Shown in pieces: positions 20,649 through 29,290 of a stretch of 64,000 nucleotides of DNA. The DNA is from Streptomyces lincolnensis (GTDB taxonomy: Bacteria; Actinomycetota; Actinomycetes; Streptomycetales; Streptomycetaceae), in the NCBI RefSeq assembly GCF_001685355.1, contig NZ_CP016438.1:2790001-2854000 (forward strand), given 5' to 3'. The notes below the pieces were generated by a model. That model was not told the origin of the DNA, ran no database searches, and saw only the letters and a list, made by a program, of their open reading frames with translations. The stretch's first letter is position 1. Each line of letters begins with the position of its first letter. The position numbers and the translations under genes are program-made.

Positions 20649-21928
20649 GACCGCCGGCACCCTGGGACGAGGGACTGGTCAGTGGACCGGCAGCCGCCGA
20701 CGGCGGGTTCGCCCCACAGGGGCCACCCGCACCCGACGACGAAGGCTGCACGGGTGGTGCGGGTGGGAAACAAAAGGCCGAAGGCGAAGCCGAGGCCAGG
20801 AACAAGGCCAAGGACAGGAAGCGCACCGAGGGCCTCCTGATCGGCCTCGCCGCGGGCGACGCCGCCGGCTGGCCCGCCGCCCGCCACAGAGCCACCCGCA
20901 TGCCCGACTGGACCCGCCGCCTCACCCGCGAACTCGACACCTTCGCCGAACAGAACGCCACCACCACCCTCCCCGTCCCCATCGCCCTCAACCAGCCCCC
21001 CGAACCCCTCCGCCTCGGCCCCTCCGACGACGCCGAATGGGCCACCTTCACCGCGGAAGCCCTCCTCCGCGCAGGCGACGACACCGCCGTCGCGGACCTC
21101 AGCCGAGAGCGCCGTACAAGAGCCGCCATCGACCTCGCCTGGAACGCCCTGGCCTGCGAAGTGGCCGCGGCAGCGGACCGCGCCCCCGAGATCGAGTCCG
21201 CCGTCCTCCCGCTCCGTGCCCGTATCTCCGTCCGGGCAGGGCTCGGCAACCTCGCCACCGGCCTGCGCCCGCCCGCCACCGGCCACGACAACCCCCACTA
21301 CTTCGACGACGCCGCCTGTATCCGCGCCTGCGTCCTCGCCGTGGCCCACCCCGGCGCCCCCCGGCCCGCCGCCGACCTGGCCGAGTTCGACGCCCGCTAC
21401 ACCCAGGACGGCGACGGCGTGCACGGCGCCCGGGCGATGGCGGCGGCCGTGTCCCTCGCCCTCGCCGGGGCCGACGTGCGCACCTGCACGAGCGCGGCCC
21501 TCGCCGAACTCCCCGAGTACACCGAGATCGGCCGCAACGCCCGCCACGCCCTGAAACTCGCCGACGACGCGGAGAACGCCTTCGCCCTGATCCCCCTCCT
21601 CGAACACCAGATCGTCGACCACGTCTACAGCTACGGCATCGCGGCCGCCGAAACGGTCCCCGTGGCCCTCGCCCTGGCCATCGCGGCGGGCGGCCGTATC
21701 GCCGAGGCGGTCCCGGCCGCGGCCTGTCTGTCCCGGGTCGCCGACTCCGCACCGGCCCTCGCCGGCGCCCTCACCGGCGCGCTGGGCGGCGGCGCCTCGA
21801 TCCCGGCCTCCTGGCGCGACGCCTGCCGCACCCTCTCCGGCTGCGCCCTCCCCCGCCTCACCGGCACCGACCTGGTGGAACTCGCCGAACTCCTGGAAAC
21901 CGTGCAACCGCCCCTCCCAGGAGGATGA
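20645..21928 (+). CDS. ADP-ribosylglycohydrolase family protein 2, degenerate metal site
   Basis: A 427-residue ARH-family member with a ~60-residue low-complexity N-terminal extension (Ala/Gly/Lys-rich) before the fold begins at LLIGLAAGDAAGW. The first metal motif is PSDDAEW (residues 126-132) where active members have TDDT. The second is SRVADS (363-368) where active members have GRDxDT: the first Asp is Val. DGDGVHGARAMAAAVSLAL is retained. It thus keeps the fold but has lost at least one metal ligand, suggesting a pseudoenzyme or regulatory partner. Start ATG 20645 overlaps the preceding stop (ATGA). This divergence is seen in sequence; loss of activity is inference. Confidence 0.85.
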   Translation: MRPPAPWDEGLVSGPAAADGGFAPQGPPAPDDEGCTGGAGGKQKAEGEAEARNKAKDRKRTEGLLIGLAAGDAAGWPAARHRATRMPDWTRRLTRELDTFAEQNATTTLPVPIALNQPPEPLRLGPSDDAEWATFTAEALLRAGDDTAVADLSRERRTRAAIDLAWNALACEVAAAADRAPEIESAVLPLRARISVRAGLGNLATGLRPPATGHDNPHYFDDAACIRACVLAVAHPGAPRPAADLAEFDARYTQDGDGVHGARAMAAAVSLALAGADVRTCTSAALAELPEYTEIGRNARHALKLADDAENAFALIPLLEHQIVDHVYSYGIAAAETVPVALALAIAAGGRIAEAVPAAACLSRVADSAPALAGALTGALGGGASIPASWRDACRTLSGCALPRLTGTDLVELAELLETVQPPLPGG

Positions 21929-21936
21929 TTCGGTGC

Positions 21937-23103
21937 ATGACGCCCAAACAAACAGAAACCGACCTTGAGGAGCGGATCACCGGAGCCCTCGTGGGCGCGG
22001 CGGTGGGCGACGCCCTCGGCGGCCCCGTCGAGGGCTACTCCCCCGACCAGATCCTCGAACGTCACGCCGGCCGCGTCCACGGCATCGTCGGCCCCTGGAA
22101 CGGCGACGCCTGGCGCACCGCCCGCCCCATCGCGCCGTACCACAAGGGCGACGGCCACGTCACCGACGACACCCTGCTGACCCACGCGCTGGTCCGGGTC
22201 TACGCCCGGGTCCGCGACCATCTCGACGCGTACGCGATCGCCGACCACCTGGTCCCGGACCTGATGACGACCCCCCGCTGGATCCCGGAGCTCCAGGCGG
22301 AGGCCCTCCCCCTGCACCGCGTCTTCCTGGCGGAGAAGTGGCTGGTCGCCCGCCTCCACTACGGCCATGTCGACCCCCGCGAGGCCGGCGTCGGCAACAT
22401 CGTCAACTGCGGCGCCGCGATGTACATGGCCCCGGTCGGCCTGGTCAACGCGGCCAACCCCCCGGCCGCCTACACCGAGGCCCTGGACATCGCGTCCGCC
22501 CACCAGTCCTCCTACGGCCGCGAGGCGGCGGCAGTCTTCGCGGCGGCGGTGGCGGCGGCGACCTCCCCCGGCGCGACCCCGGACTCGATCGTCACGACCT
22601 GCCTCTCCCTGGCCAAGGACGGCACCCGCACCGCGATCGAGCGGGTCTGCGAAGTCGCCGCCCACCACACGGACTTCGAATCGGCCCTACGACCCCTGCG
22701 CGCGGCCGTCGCCCCGTACGACACCGTGGGCGAGGACTACCGCACCCCCTCCCTGGCCGCCCGCCGCCCTTCCCGCCTCCACGCGATCGAGGAACTCCCC
22801 ATCGCCCTGGGCATGTTGATCGTGGCGGCCGGCGACTACCGCCACGCGGTCCTCGGCTCCGTCAACTACGGCCGGGACTGCGACTCGATCGCCACGATGG
22901 CCGGCGCGCTCGCGGGCGCCCTGGGCTCCCCCGTCCCCGAGGACTGGTCCAAGACGGTCGCGGAGGCCAGCCGCCTGGACCTGTGGGAACCGGCGGCCAC
23001 CCTCACCGCCGTGACCCGGGAGGTCTTCGCCCGCGACACCCGCCGGCGCCGAGCCCACGAAGCCGCCTTCACCGCCCTCGGAGGCCCCGGATGCAGCGCC
23101 TGA
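21937..23103 (+). CDS. ADP-ribosylglycohydrolase family protein 3
   Basis: A 388-residue ARH-family protein. Motifs are GALVGAAVGDALGGPVEGY near residue 16, VTDDTLLTHALV with TDDT at 76-79, HQSSYGREAAAVFAAAVAAA near residue 190, and GRDCDS at 312-317, where Ser replaces the usual Thr. All acidic metal ligands are present. ATG 21937 is preferred, with GGAGG 12 bases upstream; an ATG at 21925 overlapping the previous stop is in frame but would sit directly on that site. It overlaps the next gene by 13 bases. Probably catalytically competent; substrate unknown. Confidence 0.88.
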   Translation: MTPKQTETDLEERITGALVGAAVGDALGGPVEGYSPDQILERHAGRVHGIVGPWNGDAWRTARPIAPYHKGDGHVTDDTLLTHALVRVYARVRDHLDAYAIADHLVPDLMTTPRWIPELQAEALPLHRVFLAEKWLVARLHYGHVDPREAGVGNIVNCGAAMYMAPVGLVNAANPPAAYTEALDIASAHQSSYGREAAAVFAAAVAAATSPGATPDSIVTTCLSLAKDGTRTAIERVCEVAAHHTDFESALRPLRAAVAPYDTVGEDYRTPSLAARRPSRLHAIEELPIALGMLIVAAGDYRHAVLGSVNYGRDCDSIATMAGALAGALGSPVPEDWSKTVAEASRLDLWEPAATLTAVTREVFARDTRRRRAHEAAFTALGGPGCSA

Positions 23104-24461
23104 CCTGGGTCCAGCCGGAAGACCTGCTCGGCCACGAACTCCGTCAGGCGGCCCAGGACGGCCGACAGCCGTCGGCGATCGCGGCGCGATGGAGAGCGGC
23201 GGGCGGTGCGGAGGCCCCCGCACGGGCGGGTGCGTCCCCGGAACCGGCATCGGGATACCTGCGGCACCTCGCAGAGGACCTGATGGACGAACTGGCGGAT
23301 CTGCCGAGCACGTTGGCGGAGCTTGAGCCGACAGCCCTGGACGACATCAGAGCCGCCTGCCCGACCTGGCCCACCCCGGCTGCTCCCGCCCCCACAGCAC
23401 CCCCCACCCACGCCGCCCTCGAAGCCGCCTGGCTGGGCCGGGCGGTCGGCTGCCTCCTGGGCAAACCGGTGGAGAAACTCCCCCTGGACGCCATCCGCCA
23501 ACTCGCAGAGTCCACCGGGAACTGGCCCCTCACCACGTACTTCACGGCGAAGGGCGTCCCCCCGGAACTCCTCACCGCCCACCCCTGGAACCGCCGCTCG
23601 GCCCCCACCTCCCTCGCCGAGAACATCGACGGCATGCCCGAGGACGACGACCTCAACTACCCCCTCCTCAACCTGCTCCTGCTCCGGCGCCACGGCAGGA
23701 CCTTCACCACCACGGACGTGGCCACCCTCTGGCTGGACGAACTCCCGGCCGGCCGCACGTTCACCGCGGAACGCGTCGCCTACCGCAACCTCCTCCTCGG
23801 ACTGAACCCCCCGCGAACGGCCCGCCACCGCAACCCGTTCCGCGAATGGATCGGCGCCCTGATCCGCGCGGACGTCCACGGCTGGACGAACCCGGGCGAC
23901 CCGGCCGCCGCGGCGGAACAGGCGCACCGGGACGCCACCCTCACCCACACCGCCAACGGCGTCTACGCGGCGATGTTCACCGCCGCCACCATCGCCCGGG
24001 CGGCCACCGGCACCGCCGACATCCACACCTGCCTCCGCACCGGCCTGACGGTGATCCCCCCGCACTGCCGCCTCACCGCGGCGATCACCCACGCCGTCCG
24101 GCTGGCCGAGGAGCACGAGGACTTCGACACGGTCGTGGACGAACTCCACGCCACCTACGCCGACACCCACCACTGGGTCCACGCGATCCCCAACACCGCG
24201 TTGATCGCCGCCGCCCTCACCCACGCGAACGGCGACTTCACCGGCTCCATCTGCCGCGCCGTCTCGGGCGGCTGGGACACCGACTCCAACGGCGCCACGA
24301 CAGGCGGCGTCGCCGCCCTCCTCGCCGGCACCCCCACCGCACTCCCCGACCGCTGGACGGCACCCCTGAAGAACCGACTCGCCACCACCGTCGGCGACTT
24401 CGACGGCACCGGCTTCGACACCCTGGCCCACCTCACGCTCGTGGAGGCGACCCGCCCATGA
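23091..24461 (+). CDS. ADP-ribosylglycohydrolase family protein 4 (GWDTDSNG subclass)
   Basis: A 456-residue protein with a ~110-residue N-terminal region ending in a Pro/Ala/Thr-rich linker, then an ARH fold: AWLGRAVGCLLGKPVEKLP, GMPEDDDLNYPLLNLLLLRR (acidic triplet 185-187), THTANGVYAAMFTAATIA and SGGWDTDSNGATTGG (394-401). This GWDTDSNG variant marks a distinct branch of the family from the three preceding genes. GGAGG five bases before ATG 23091 is the best ribosome-binding site of the operon. Its stop overlaps the CoA-transferase start (ATGA). The metal ligands appear intact; function is unassigned. Confidence 0.88.
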   Translation: MQRLTWVQPEDLLGHELRQAAQDGRQPSAIAARWRAAGGAEAPARAGASPEPASGYLRHLAEDLMDELADLPSTLAELEPTALDDIRAACPTWPTPAAPAPTAPPTHAALEAAWLGRAVGCLLGKPVEKLPLDAIRQLAESTGNWPLTTYFTAKGVPPELLTAHPWNRRSAPTSLAENIDGMPEDDDLNYPLLNLLLLRRHGRTFTTTDVATLWLDELPAGRTFTAERVAYRNLLLGLNPPRTARHRNPFREWIGALIRADVHGWTNPGDPAAAAEQAHRDATLTHTANGVYAAMFTAATIARAATGTADIHTCLRTGLTVIPPHCRLTAAITHAVRLAEEHEDFDTVVDELHATYADTHHWVHAIPNTALIAAALTHANGDFTGSICRAVSGGWDTDSNGATTGGVAALLAGTPTALPDRWTAPLKNRLATTVGDFDGTGFDTLAHLTLVEATRP

Positions 24462-25657
24462 CCGAGGACTCCTTCCCCCCGTTCACCGGCCTGCGCGTCC
24501 TCGACCTCGCCACGCTCTTCGCGGGTCCGATCGCCGCCACCATGCTCGGCGACTTCGGCGCCGAGGTCATCAAGATCGAGCACCCCCGCAAGCCCGACCC
24601 GTCCCGAGGCCACGGCCCGTCGAAGGACGGGATCGGGCTGTGGTGGAAGGTGCTGGGCCGCAACAAGCGCACCCTCACCCTCGATCTGTCGAAACCCGGC
24701 GGCCGCGCCACCCTCCTGCGGCTCGCCGCCACCGCCGACGTGATCATCGAGAACTTCCGCCCCGGCACCCTGGAGAAGTGGGACCTCGGCTGGCCGGAAC
24801 TCTCCGCCGCCAACCCGCGGCTGGTCCTGGCCCGGGTCACCGGCTTCGGCCAGTTCGGCCCCTCGGCCCACCGCCCCGGCTTCGGCACCCTCGCCGAGGC
24901 GATGAGCGGCTTCGCGGCGATCACCGGCGAACCGGACGCACCGCCGACGCTCCCGCCGTTCGGCCTCGCCGACTCGATCGCCGGCCTGGCGACGGCGTAC
25001 GCGGTGCTGACGGCCCTGGCCGCCCGCGACCGCACCGGCGAGGGCCAGGTCGTCGACATGGCGATCATCGAACCGATCCTGGCCGTCCTCGGCCCCCAGC
25101 CGACCTGGTACGACCAGCTGGGCTACGTGCAGGAGCGCACCGGCAACCGGTCCGCCAACAACGCCCCGCGCAACACCTACCGCACGGCGGACGGCACCTG
25201 GGTCGCCGTCTCCACCTCCGCGCAGTCGATCGCCGAGCGCGTGATGCGCCTGGTCGGCCGCCCGGACGTGATCGACGAACCCTGGTTCGCCACCGGCGCC
25301 GGCCGCGCCGCGCACGCCGAGATCCTCGACAAGGCGGTCGGCGCCTGGATCGCCGAGCGCACCCGCACCGAGGTGCTGGCCGCGTTCGAGAAGGCGGAGG
25401 CCGCGGTGGCCCCGATCCAGGACGTCCGGGACGTGCTGACGGACCCGCAGTACCAGGCCCTCGGCACCGTCACCACGGTCGACGACCCCGAACTGGGCCC
25501 GCTGCGCATGCAGAACGTCCTCTTCCGCCTCTCCGCCACGCCCGGCGGGATCCGCTGGGCGGGCCGCCCGCACGGCGCGGACTCGCAGGAGGTCCTGACC
25601 GAGCTGGGCCTGACCCCGGCGGACGTGGCCGCCCTGCGCGAGGAGGGCGCCGTATGA
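24458..25657 (+). CDS. Family III CoA-transferase (CaiB/BaiF)
   Basis: A 399-residue CaiB/BaiF-family CoA-transferase. The N-terminal LRVLDLATLFAGPIAATMLGDFGAEVIKIEHP is the standard opening of the family (given here as a description of its start). FRPGTLEKWDLGW, GEGQVVDMAIIEP (the Asp of VVDM is the expected acyl-anhydride-forming residue) and GNRSANNAPRNTYRTADG follow. Such enzymes move CoA from an acyl-CoA donor to a carboxylic acid. ATG 24458 overlaps the upstream stop by four bases and the next gene overlaps its end. The acid activated is unknown; the adjacent CoA-ester lyase suggests a hydroxy-dicarboxylic or branched acid. Confidence 0.92.
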   Translation: MTEDSFPPFTGLRVLDLATLFAGPIAATMLGDFGAEVIKIEHPRKPDPSRGHGPSKDGIGLWWKVLGRNKRTLTLDLSKPGGRATLLRLAATADVIIENFRPGTLEKWDLGWPELSAANPRLVLARVTGFGQFGPSAHRPGFGTLAEAMSGFAAITGEPDAPPTLPPFGLADSIAGLATAYAVLTALAARDRTGEGQVVDMAIIEPILAVLGPQPTWYDQLGYVQERTGNRSANNAPRNTYRTADGTWVAVSTSAQSIAERVMRLVGRPDVIDEPWFATGAGRAAHAEILDKAVGAWIAERTRTEVLAAFEKAEAAVAPIQDVRDVLTDPQYQALGTVTTVDDPELGPLRMQNVLFRLSATPGGIRWAGRPHGADSQEVLTELGLTPADVAALREEGAV

Positions 25658-26478
25658 CCACGCTGACCTGGCTGTACGCCCCCGGCGACCGTCCGCACGT
25701 GGTCGCGAAGGCCCTGACCTCCGGTGCCGACGTCGTCATCGTCGACCTGGAGGACGCGGTCGCCCCCGACCGCAAGGAGTACGCCCGCGCGGCCACCGCC
25801 GAACTCCTCACCGAACCGCACCCCGTCCCGGTCCACGTGCGGGTGAACGCGCTGGACTCCCCGGCCGGCGCGGCGGACCTGGCGGCGGTGGCCGCCCTCC
25901 CCGGGGTCGGCGGACTGCGCCTGCCCAAGGTGACCTCCCCGGAGCAGATCGTCCGCATCGCCGAGCACACGGCCCCCGCCGACGGCGGCGCGCCCCCGCT
26001 CTACGCCCTGCTGGAAACCGCCCTGGGCATCGAACACGCCCACGCGATCGCCGCCGCCCACCCCGCAGTGCGCGGTATCGCACTCGGGGAGGCCGACCTC
26101 CGGGCCGACCTCGGCGTACGCGAGGACGCCGGCCTCGACTGGTCCCGCTCCCGCGTGATCGTGGCCGCGCGGGCAGCGGGCCTGGCCCCACCACCGCAGT
26201 CCGTCCACCCCGACATCCGCGACCTGGAGGGCCTCGCCGCCTCCTGCGCCCACGGCCGCGCCCTCGGCTTCCTCGGCCGCGCCGCGATCCACCCCCGACA
26301 ACTTCCGGTGATCGAACGCGCCTACCTGCCCACGGAAGCGGAGATCGAAGCGGCGGAGACGATCGTCAAGGCGGCCTCGGCGGAACAGGGCGCCCAGGCC
26401 CTGCCCGACGGCCGCTTCGTCGACACCGCGGTGGTGGCGACGGCCCACCGGACCCTGTCCCTGGCCCGCCGCGGCTGA
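25654..26478 (+). CDS. CitE-family CoA-ester lyase (HpcH/HpaI aldolase superfamily)
   Basis: A 274-residue CitE-like beta-barrel lyase. Recognisable elements are LYAPGDRPHVVAKAL, VIVDLEDAVAPDRKEYAR, the metal-binding Glu in LLETALGIEHA, the Asp in GEADLRADLG, and GFLGRAAIHPRQLPVI near the C-terminus. The family cleaves or forms acyl-CoA esters such as malyl-CoA or citramalyl-CoA. No citrate lyase alpha or gamma subunit is present, so it works as a free-standing lyase. It is the last gene of the six-gene operon, followed by a strong hairpin. Pairing with a CoA-transferase resembles the ends of itaconate/citramalate breakdown, but a MaoC hydratase is missing. Confidence 0.9.
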   Translation: MTTLTWLYAPGDRPHVVAKALTSGADVVIVDLEDAVAPDRKEYARAATAELLTEPHPVPVHVRVNALDSPAGAADLAAVAALPGVGGLRLPKVTSPEQIVRIAEHTAPADGGAPPLYALLETALGIEHAHAIAAAHPAVRGIALGEADLRADLGVREDAGLDWSRSRVIVAARAAGLAPPPQSVHPDIRDLEGLAASCAHGRALGFLGRAAIHPRQLPVIERAYLPTEAEIEAAETIVKAASAEQGAQALPDGRFVDTAVVATAHRTLSLARRG

Positions 26479-26489
26479 CCCGCGCACAC

Positions 26490-26526
26490 GATGAGGGCGC
26501 CCCGGGAATCCCTGGGCGCCCTCATC
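26490..26526. terminator. Bidirectional terminator between the ARH operon and lgt
   Basis: GATGAGGGCGCCC pairs with GGGCGCCCTCATC, extended by GGG-AAT-CCC, giving 16 pairs with one mismatch. It lies 12 bases after the CoA-ester lyase stop and 26 bases before the convergent lgt stop, so it can serve both. Confidence 0.85.
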
Positions 26527-26551
26527 GACGTACGACGAACGCGACGGACCG

Positions 26552-27502
26552 TCAGGTCTTCTTGGCCGACTCGGCCTCGGCCTCGGCCTTCGCTTCCGCC
26601 TCGGACTCCTCGCCCTCGGCCTTCTCGGCCCCGTCGCTCTCGCCCGCCGCGTCGGCCCGAGCGCCGTCCCCGGCCGGACCGTCGGAGACACCCGGCTCGA
26701 CCACGTCCTCCCGGCCCGGCCGCTTCTTCGCCGACATCACGATGTAGACCACCGCGAGCAGGAAGACGATCAGCGCGGTCCAGTTGTTCAGCCGCAGGCC
26801 CAGGATGTGGTGGGCGTCGTCGATGCGCATGTACTCGATCCAGAACCGGCCCACGCAGTACGCGGCGACGTACAGCGCGAACGCCCGCCCGTGTCCCAGC
26901 TTGAAGCGGCGGTCCGCCCAGATGACGAGGGCGGCGACGCCGAGGCACCACAGCGACTCGTACAGGAACGTCGGCTGGTAGGTGCCCGGGATCCGTCCGT
27001 CCGAGGACGACGTGATCTCCAGCGCCCAGGGCAGATCCGTCGGCTTGCCGTACAGCTCCTGGTTGAACCAGTTGCCCCAGCGGCCGATGGCCTGCGCGAC
27101 GGCGATACCGGGTGCGATGGCGTCGGCGTAGGCGGGCAGCGGAATGCCACGGCGGCGGCAGCCGATCCACGCGCCCACCGCGCCGAGCGCGATCGCGCCC
27201 CAGATGCCGAGACCGCCCTCCCAGATCTTGAAGGCGTCCACCCAGTCACGGCCCTCGCTGAAGTACAGCTCGTAGTCCGTGATCACGTGGTAGAGCCGAC
27301 CGCCGAGCAGCCCGAAGGGGACGGCCCAGACAGCGATGTCGGCCACCGTGCCGGCCTGCCCGCCCCGGGCGACCCAGCGCCTGTTGCCGAGCCAGACGGC
27401 TACGAAGACGCCGATGATGATGCAGAACGCGTAGCCGCGCAGCGGAATGGGACCGAGGTGGATCACTCCGCGCGACGGGCTGGGAATGTAGGCAAGTTCC
27501 AT
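26552..27502 (-). CDS. lgt: Prolipoprotein diacylglyceryl transferase Lgt
   Basis: A 316-residue polytopic membrane enzyme that attaches diacylglycerol to the lipobox cysteine of prolipoproteins. The Lgt signature RWGNWFNQELYG near residue 140, GGRLYHVITDYELYF with the essential His, PTFLYESLW and the Arg-containing GRFWIEYMRIDD are present. Seven hydrophobic segments can be traced. The tail after about residue 265 is a charged Glu/Ala-rich cytoplasmic extension common in Streptomyces. ATG 27502 (MELAYIPSPSRG) is chosen by family alignment; the upstream ribosome-binding site is poor. The gene lies downstream of the DsbA-like gene and the trp operon. Confidence 0.95.
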   Translation of the reverse strand: MELAYIPSPSRGVIHLGPIPLRGYAFCIIIGVFVAVWLGNRRWVARGGQAGTVADIAVWAVPFGLLGGRLYHVITDYELYFSEGRDWVDAFKIWEGGLGIWGAIALGAVGAWIGCRRRGIPLPAYADAIAPGIAVAQAIGRWGNWFNQELYGKPTDLPWALEITSSSDGRIPGTYQPTFLYESLWCLGVAALVIWADRRFKLGHGRAFALYVAAYCVGRFWIEYMRIDDAHHILGLRLNNWTALIVFLLAVVYIVMSAKKRPGREDVVEPGVSDGPAGDGARADAAGESDGAEKAEGEESEAEAKAEAEAESAKKT

Positions 27503-27595
27503 GGCAGGGTCGACGCTACCGTGCCGGGCCTGGCCCACGGCAGGCGGCCCGGCTACGGGTCCATAACGGGCGGGTGTGAGAACCGGCCTTCCTGC

Positions 27596-28372
27596 TTACC
27601 CCTTACTCGCCCGCTGGACCAGCTGCTTCAGCTTCGCCGGGGTCATCGACTGGTCCGCGTAGATGTTCGTGCCGTTGAGGATCACGGTCGGTGTGCCGCT
27701 GAATCCGCCGTTGCGGAAGGCCGCGGCGGACTTCTCGACCCAGCTGTTGTGCGTGCCCTTCTCGACACAGGTACGGAACGCGGGTGTGTCGAGACCGTCG
27801 ACCTTGGCGGCCAGCTCGAAGAGCTTGGCGTCCTTGGCGAAGGCGTCGTCGGTCTCGGCGGGCTGGTTGTCGTAGAGCACGTCGTGGTACGCGGTGAACT
27901 TCCCGGTGTCCTGGGCGCAGGCCGCGGCGTTGGCGGCCTTGCGGGAGCCGGTGCCGCCCATGTTGCCGTCGATGATCGTCGCCAGGTGGTACTCGACCTT
28001 CAGCTCGCCGGAGGCAACCAGCTCGTGGATGACCGGGCGGTACGCCGTCTCGAAGGACTTGCAGGCCGGACAGCGGAAGTCCTCCCACACCGTGAGCGTC
28101 GACTTGGCGCTCTCCTTGCCGGCCGGGATGGCCAGACCGTCCTTGCCGTTCGCCCCCGAGGGCACCACGACCGGGCCCTTCGACTCGCTGCCGTCGTCCT
28201 TGCCCGCGTTCGCCGCGACCACGCCGATCACCGCCGCGAGCCCCAGCACGCAGACGACGCTCGCGCCCACGATCAGCACCCGGCGGCGCTTCTCCGCGGA
28301 CTTCTGCTTCTCGCGCTCTTCCGCCAGCCGCTCGCGGGCGGTGCGCTTTCCCTCACGGTTCTTCTCACTCAC
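27596..28372 (-). CDS. Membrane-anchored DsbA-like thioredoxin-fold protein
   Basis: A 258-residue protein with a basic cytoplasmic N-terminus, one transmembrane segment (RVLIVGASVVCVLGLAAVIG, residues ~31-50) and an extracellular DsbA-like domain. The active site is CPAC in EDFRCPACKSFE near residue 101, and the cis-Pro loop is GFSGTPTVILNG. Extra cysteines at AAACAQD and FRTCVEKG may form a structural disulfide. It starts with GTG at 28372. Likely role is thiol oxidation or isomerisation of exported proteins, which suits its position next to lgt. A second protein of the same architecture lies at 58994-59836. Confidence 0.88.
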   Translation of the reverse strand: MSEKNREGKRTARERLAEEREKQKSAEKRRRVLIVGASVVCVLGLAAVIGVVAANAGKDDGSESKGPVVVPSGANGKDGLAIPAGKESAKSTLTVWEDFRCPACKSFETAYRPVIHELVASGELKVEYHLATIIDGNMGGTGSRKAANAAACAQDTGKFTAYHDVLYDNQPAETDDAFAKDAKLFELAAKVDGLDTPAFRTCVEKGTHNSWVEKSAAAFRNGGFSGTPTVILNGTNIYADQSMTPAKLKQLVQRASKG

Positions 28373-28386
28373 ACCCCGGAAACGAA

Positions 28387-28413
28387 CCGGGGAGGCGCAG
28401 CGCGCCTCCCCGG
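28387..28413 (-). terminator. Terminator downstream of trpA
   Basis: CCGGGGAGGCGC and GCGCCTCCCCGG form a perfect 12-bp stem with an AGC loop, 59-85 bases past the trpA stop and just before the DsbA-like gene. A perfect 14-base palindrome CACCCGTACGGGTG at 28423-28436 lies between it and trpA. Confidence 0.75.
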
Positions 28414-28471
28414 TCCCAGGTCCACCCGTACGGGTGACCGTATTGTCCGTAACGTTATCTGGCGTTCTCTG

Positions 28472-29290
28472 TTACGCCTGTCCGCGCACGCCCTTGGCGA
28501 GCTGCCCGGCGAGCGCGCGGACCGCCTCGACACCGGCCGCGTCGTCCGGCGCGTCCAGCATGCCCTTGACGAAGGCCGAGCCGACGATCACGCCGTCGGC
28601 GAAGCCGGCCACCTCGGCGGCCTGCTCGGCGTTGGAGACACCGAGGCCGACGCAGACGGGCAGGCCGGAGCCGGTCGCCCGGGTGCGCTCGACCAGGTCC
28701 TGCGCCTGCGCGCCGACCGACTCGCGGGTTCCGGTGACGCCCATCAGCGAGGCGGCGTAGACGAACCCGCTGCCCGCCCCGGTGATCTCGGCGAGCCGCG
28801 CGTCCTTGCTGCTCGGGGCGACGACGAAGACGGTCGCGAGAGCGTGCTTCTCGGCGTGCTCCCTCCACAGCGCCGACTCCTGCACGGGCAGGTCGGGCAG
28901 GATGCACCCGGCGCCGCCCGCCTCGGCGAGCTCGGCGGTGAAGCGCTCGACGCCGTAGCGGTCGATGGGATTCCAGTACGTCATGACGAGCACCGGCTTG
29001 CCGGTCGCCTCGTAGGTCTCCCGGACCGTCCGCATGACGTCGGCGATCTTGACGCCGCCGCGCAGGGCGATGTCGTCGGCGGTCTGGATGACGGGGCCGT
29101 CGAGGACCGGGTCGCTGTGCGGCAGACCGACCTCGACGACGTCCGCGCCGCCGTCGAAGGCGGCCTTGATCGCCTCGATGCCGCCGTCCACGGTCGGGAA
29201 CCCGGCCGGGAGGTACGCGATGAGCGCGGAGCGGCCCTCGGCCTTGGCGGCGGCGAGGGTGTCGCTCAACAGCTGGATGTTGCCGCTCAC
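28472..29290 (-). CDS. trpA: Tryptophan synthase alpha subunit
   Basis: A 272-residue TIM-barrel enzyme that cleaves indole-3-glycerol phosphate to indole. The catalytic Glu is in [20 protein letters not shown] near residue 50, and the second acid is the Asp of the same segment. PDLPVQE and the phosphate-binding [11 protein letters not shown] and VIVGSAFV loops follow. It starts with GTG at 29290, overlapping the trpB stop by four bases (GTGA), consistent with the alpha2-beta2 complex. It is the last gene of the trpC-trpM-trpB-trpA operon. Confidence 0.97.
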   Translation of the reverse strand: MSGNIQLLSDTLAAAKAEGRSALIAYLPAGFPTVDGGIEAIKAAFDGGADVVEVGLPHSDPVLDGPVIQTADDIALRGGVKIADVMRTVRETYEATGKPVLVMTYWNPIDRYGVERFTAELAEAGGAGCILPDLPVQESALWREHAEKHALATVFVVAPSSKDARLAEITGAGSGFVYAASLMGVTGTRESVGAQAQDLVERTRATGSGLPVCVGLGVSNAEQAAEVAGFADGVIVGSAFVKGMLDAPDDAAGVEAVRALAGQLAKGVRGQA

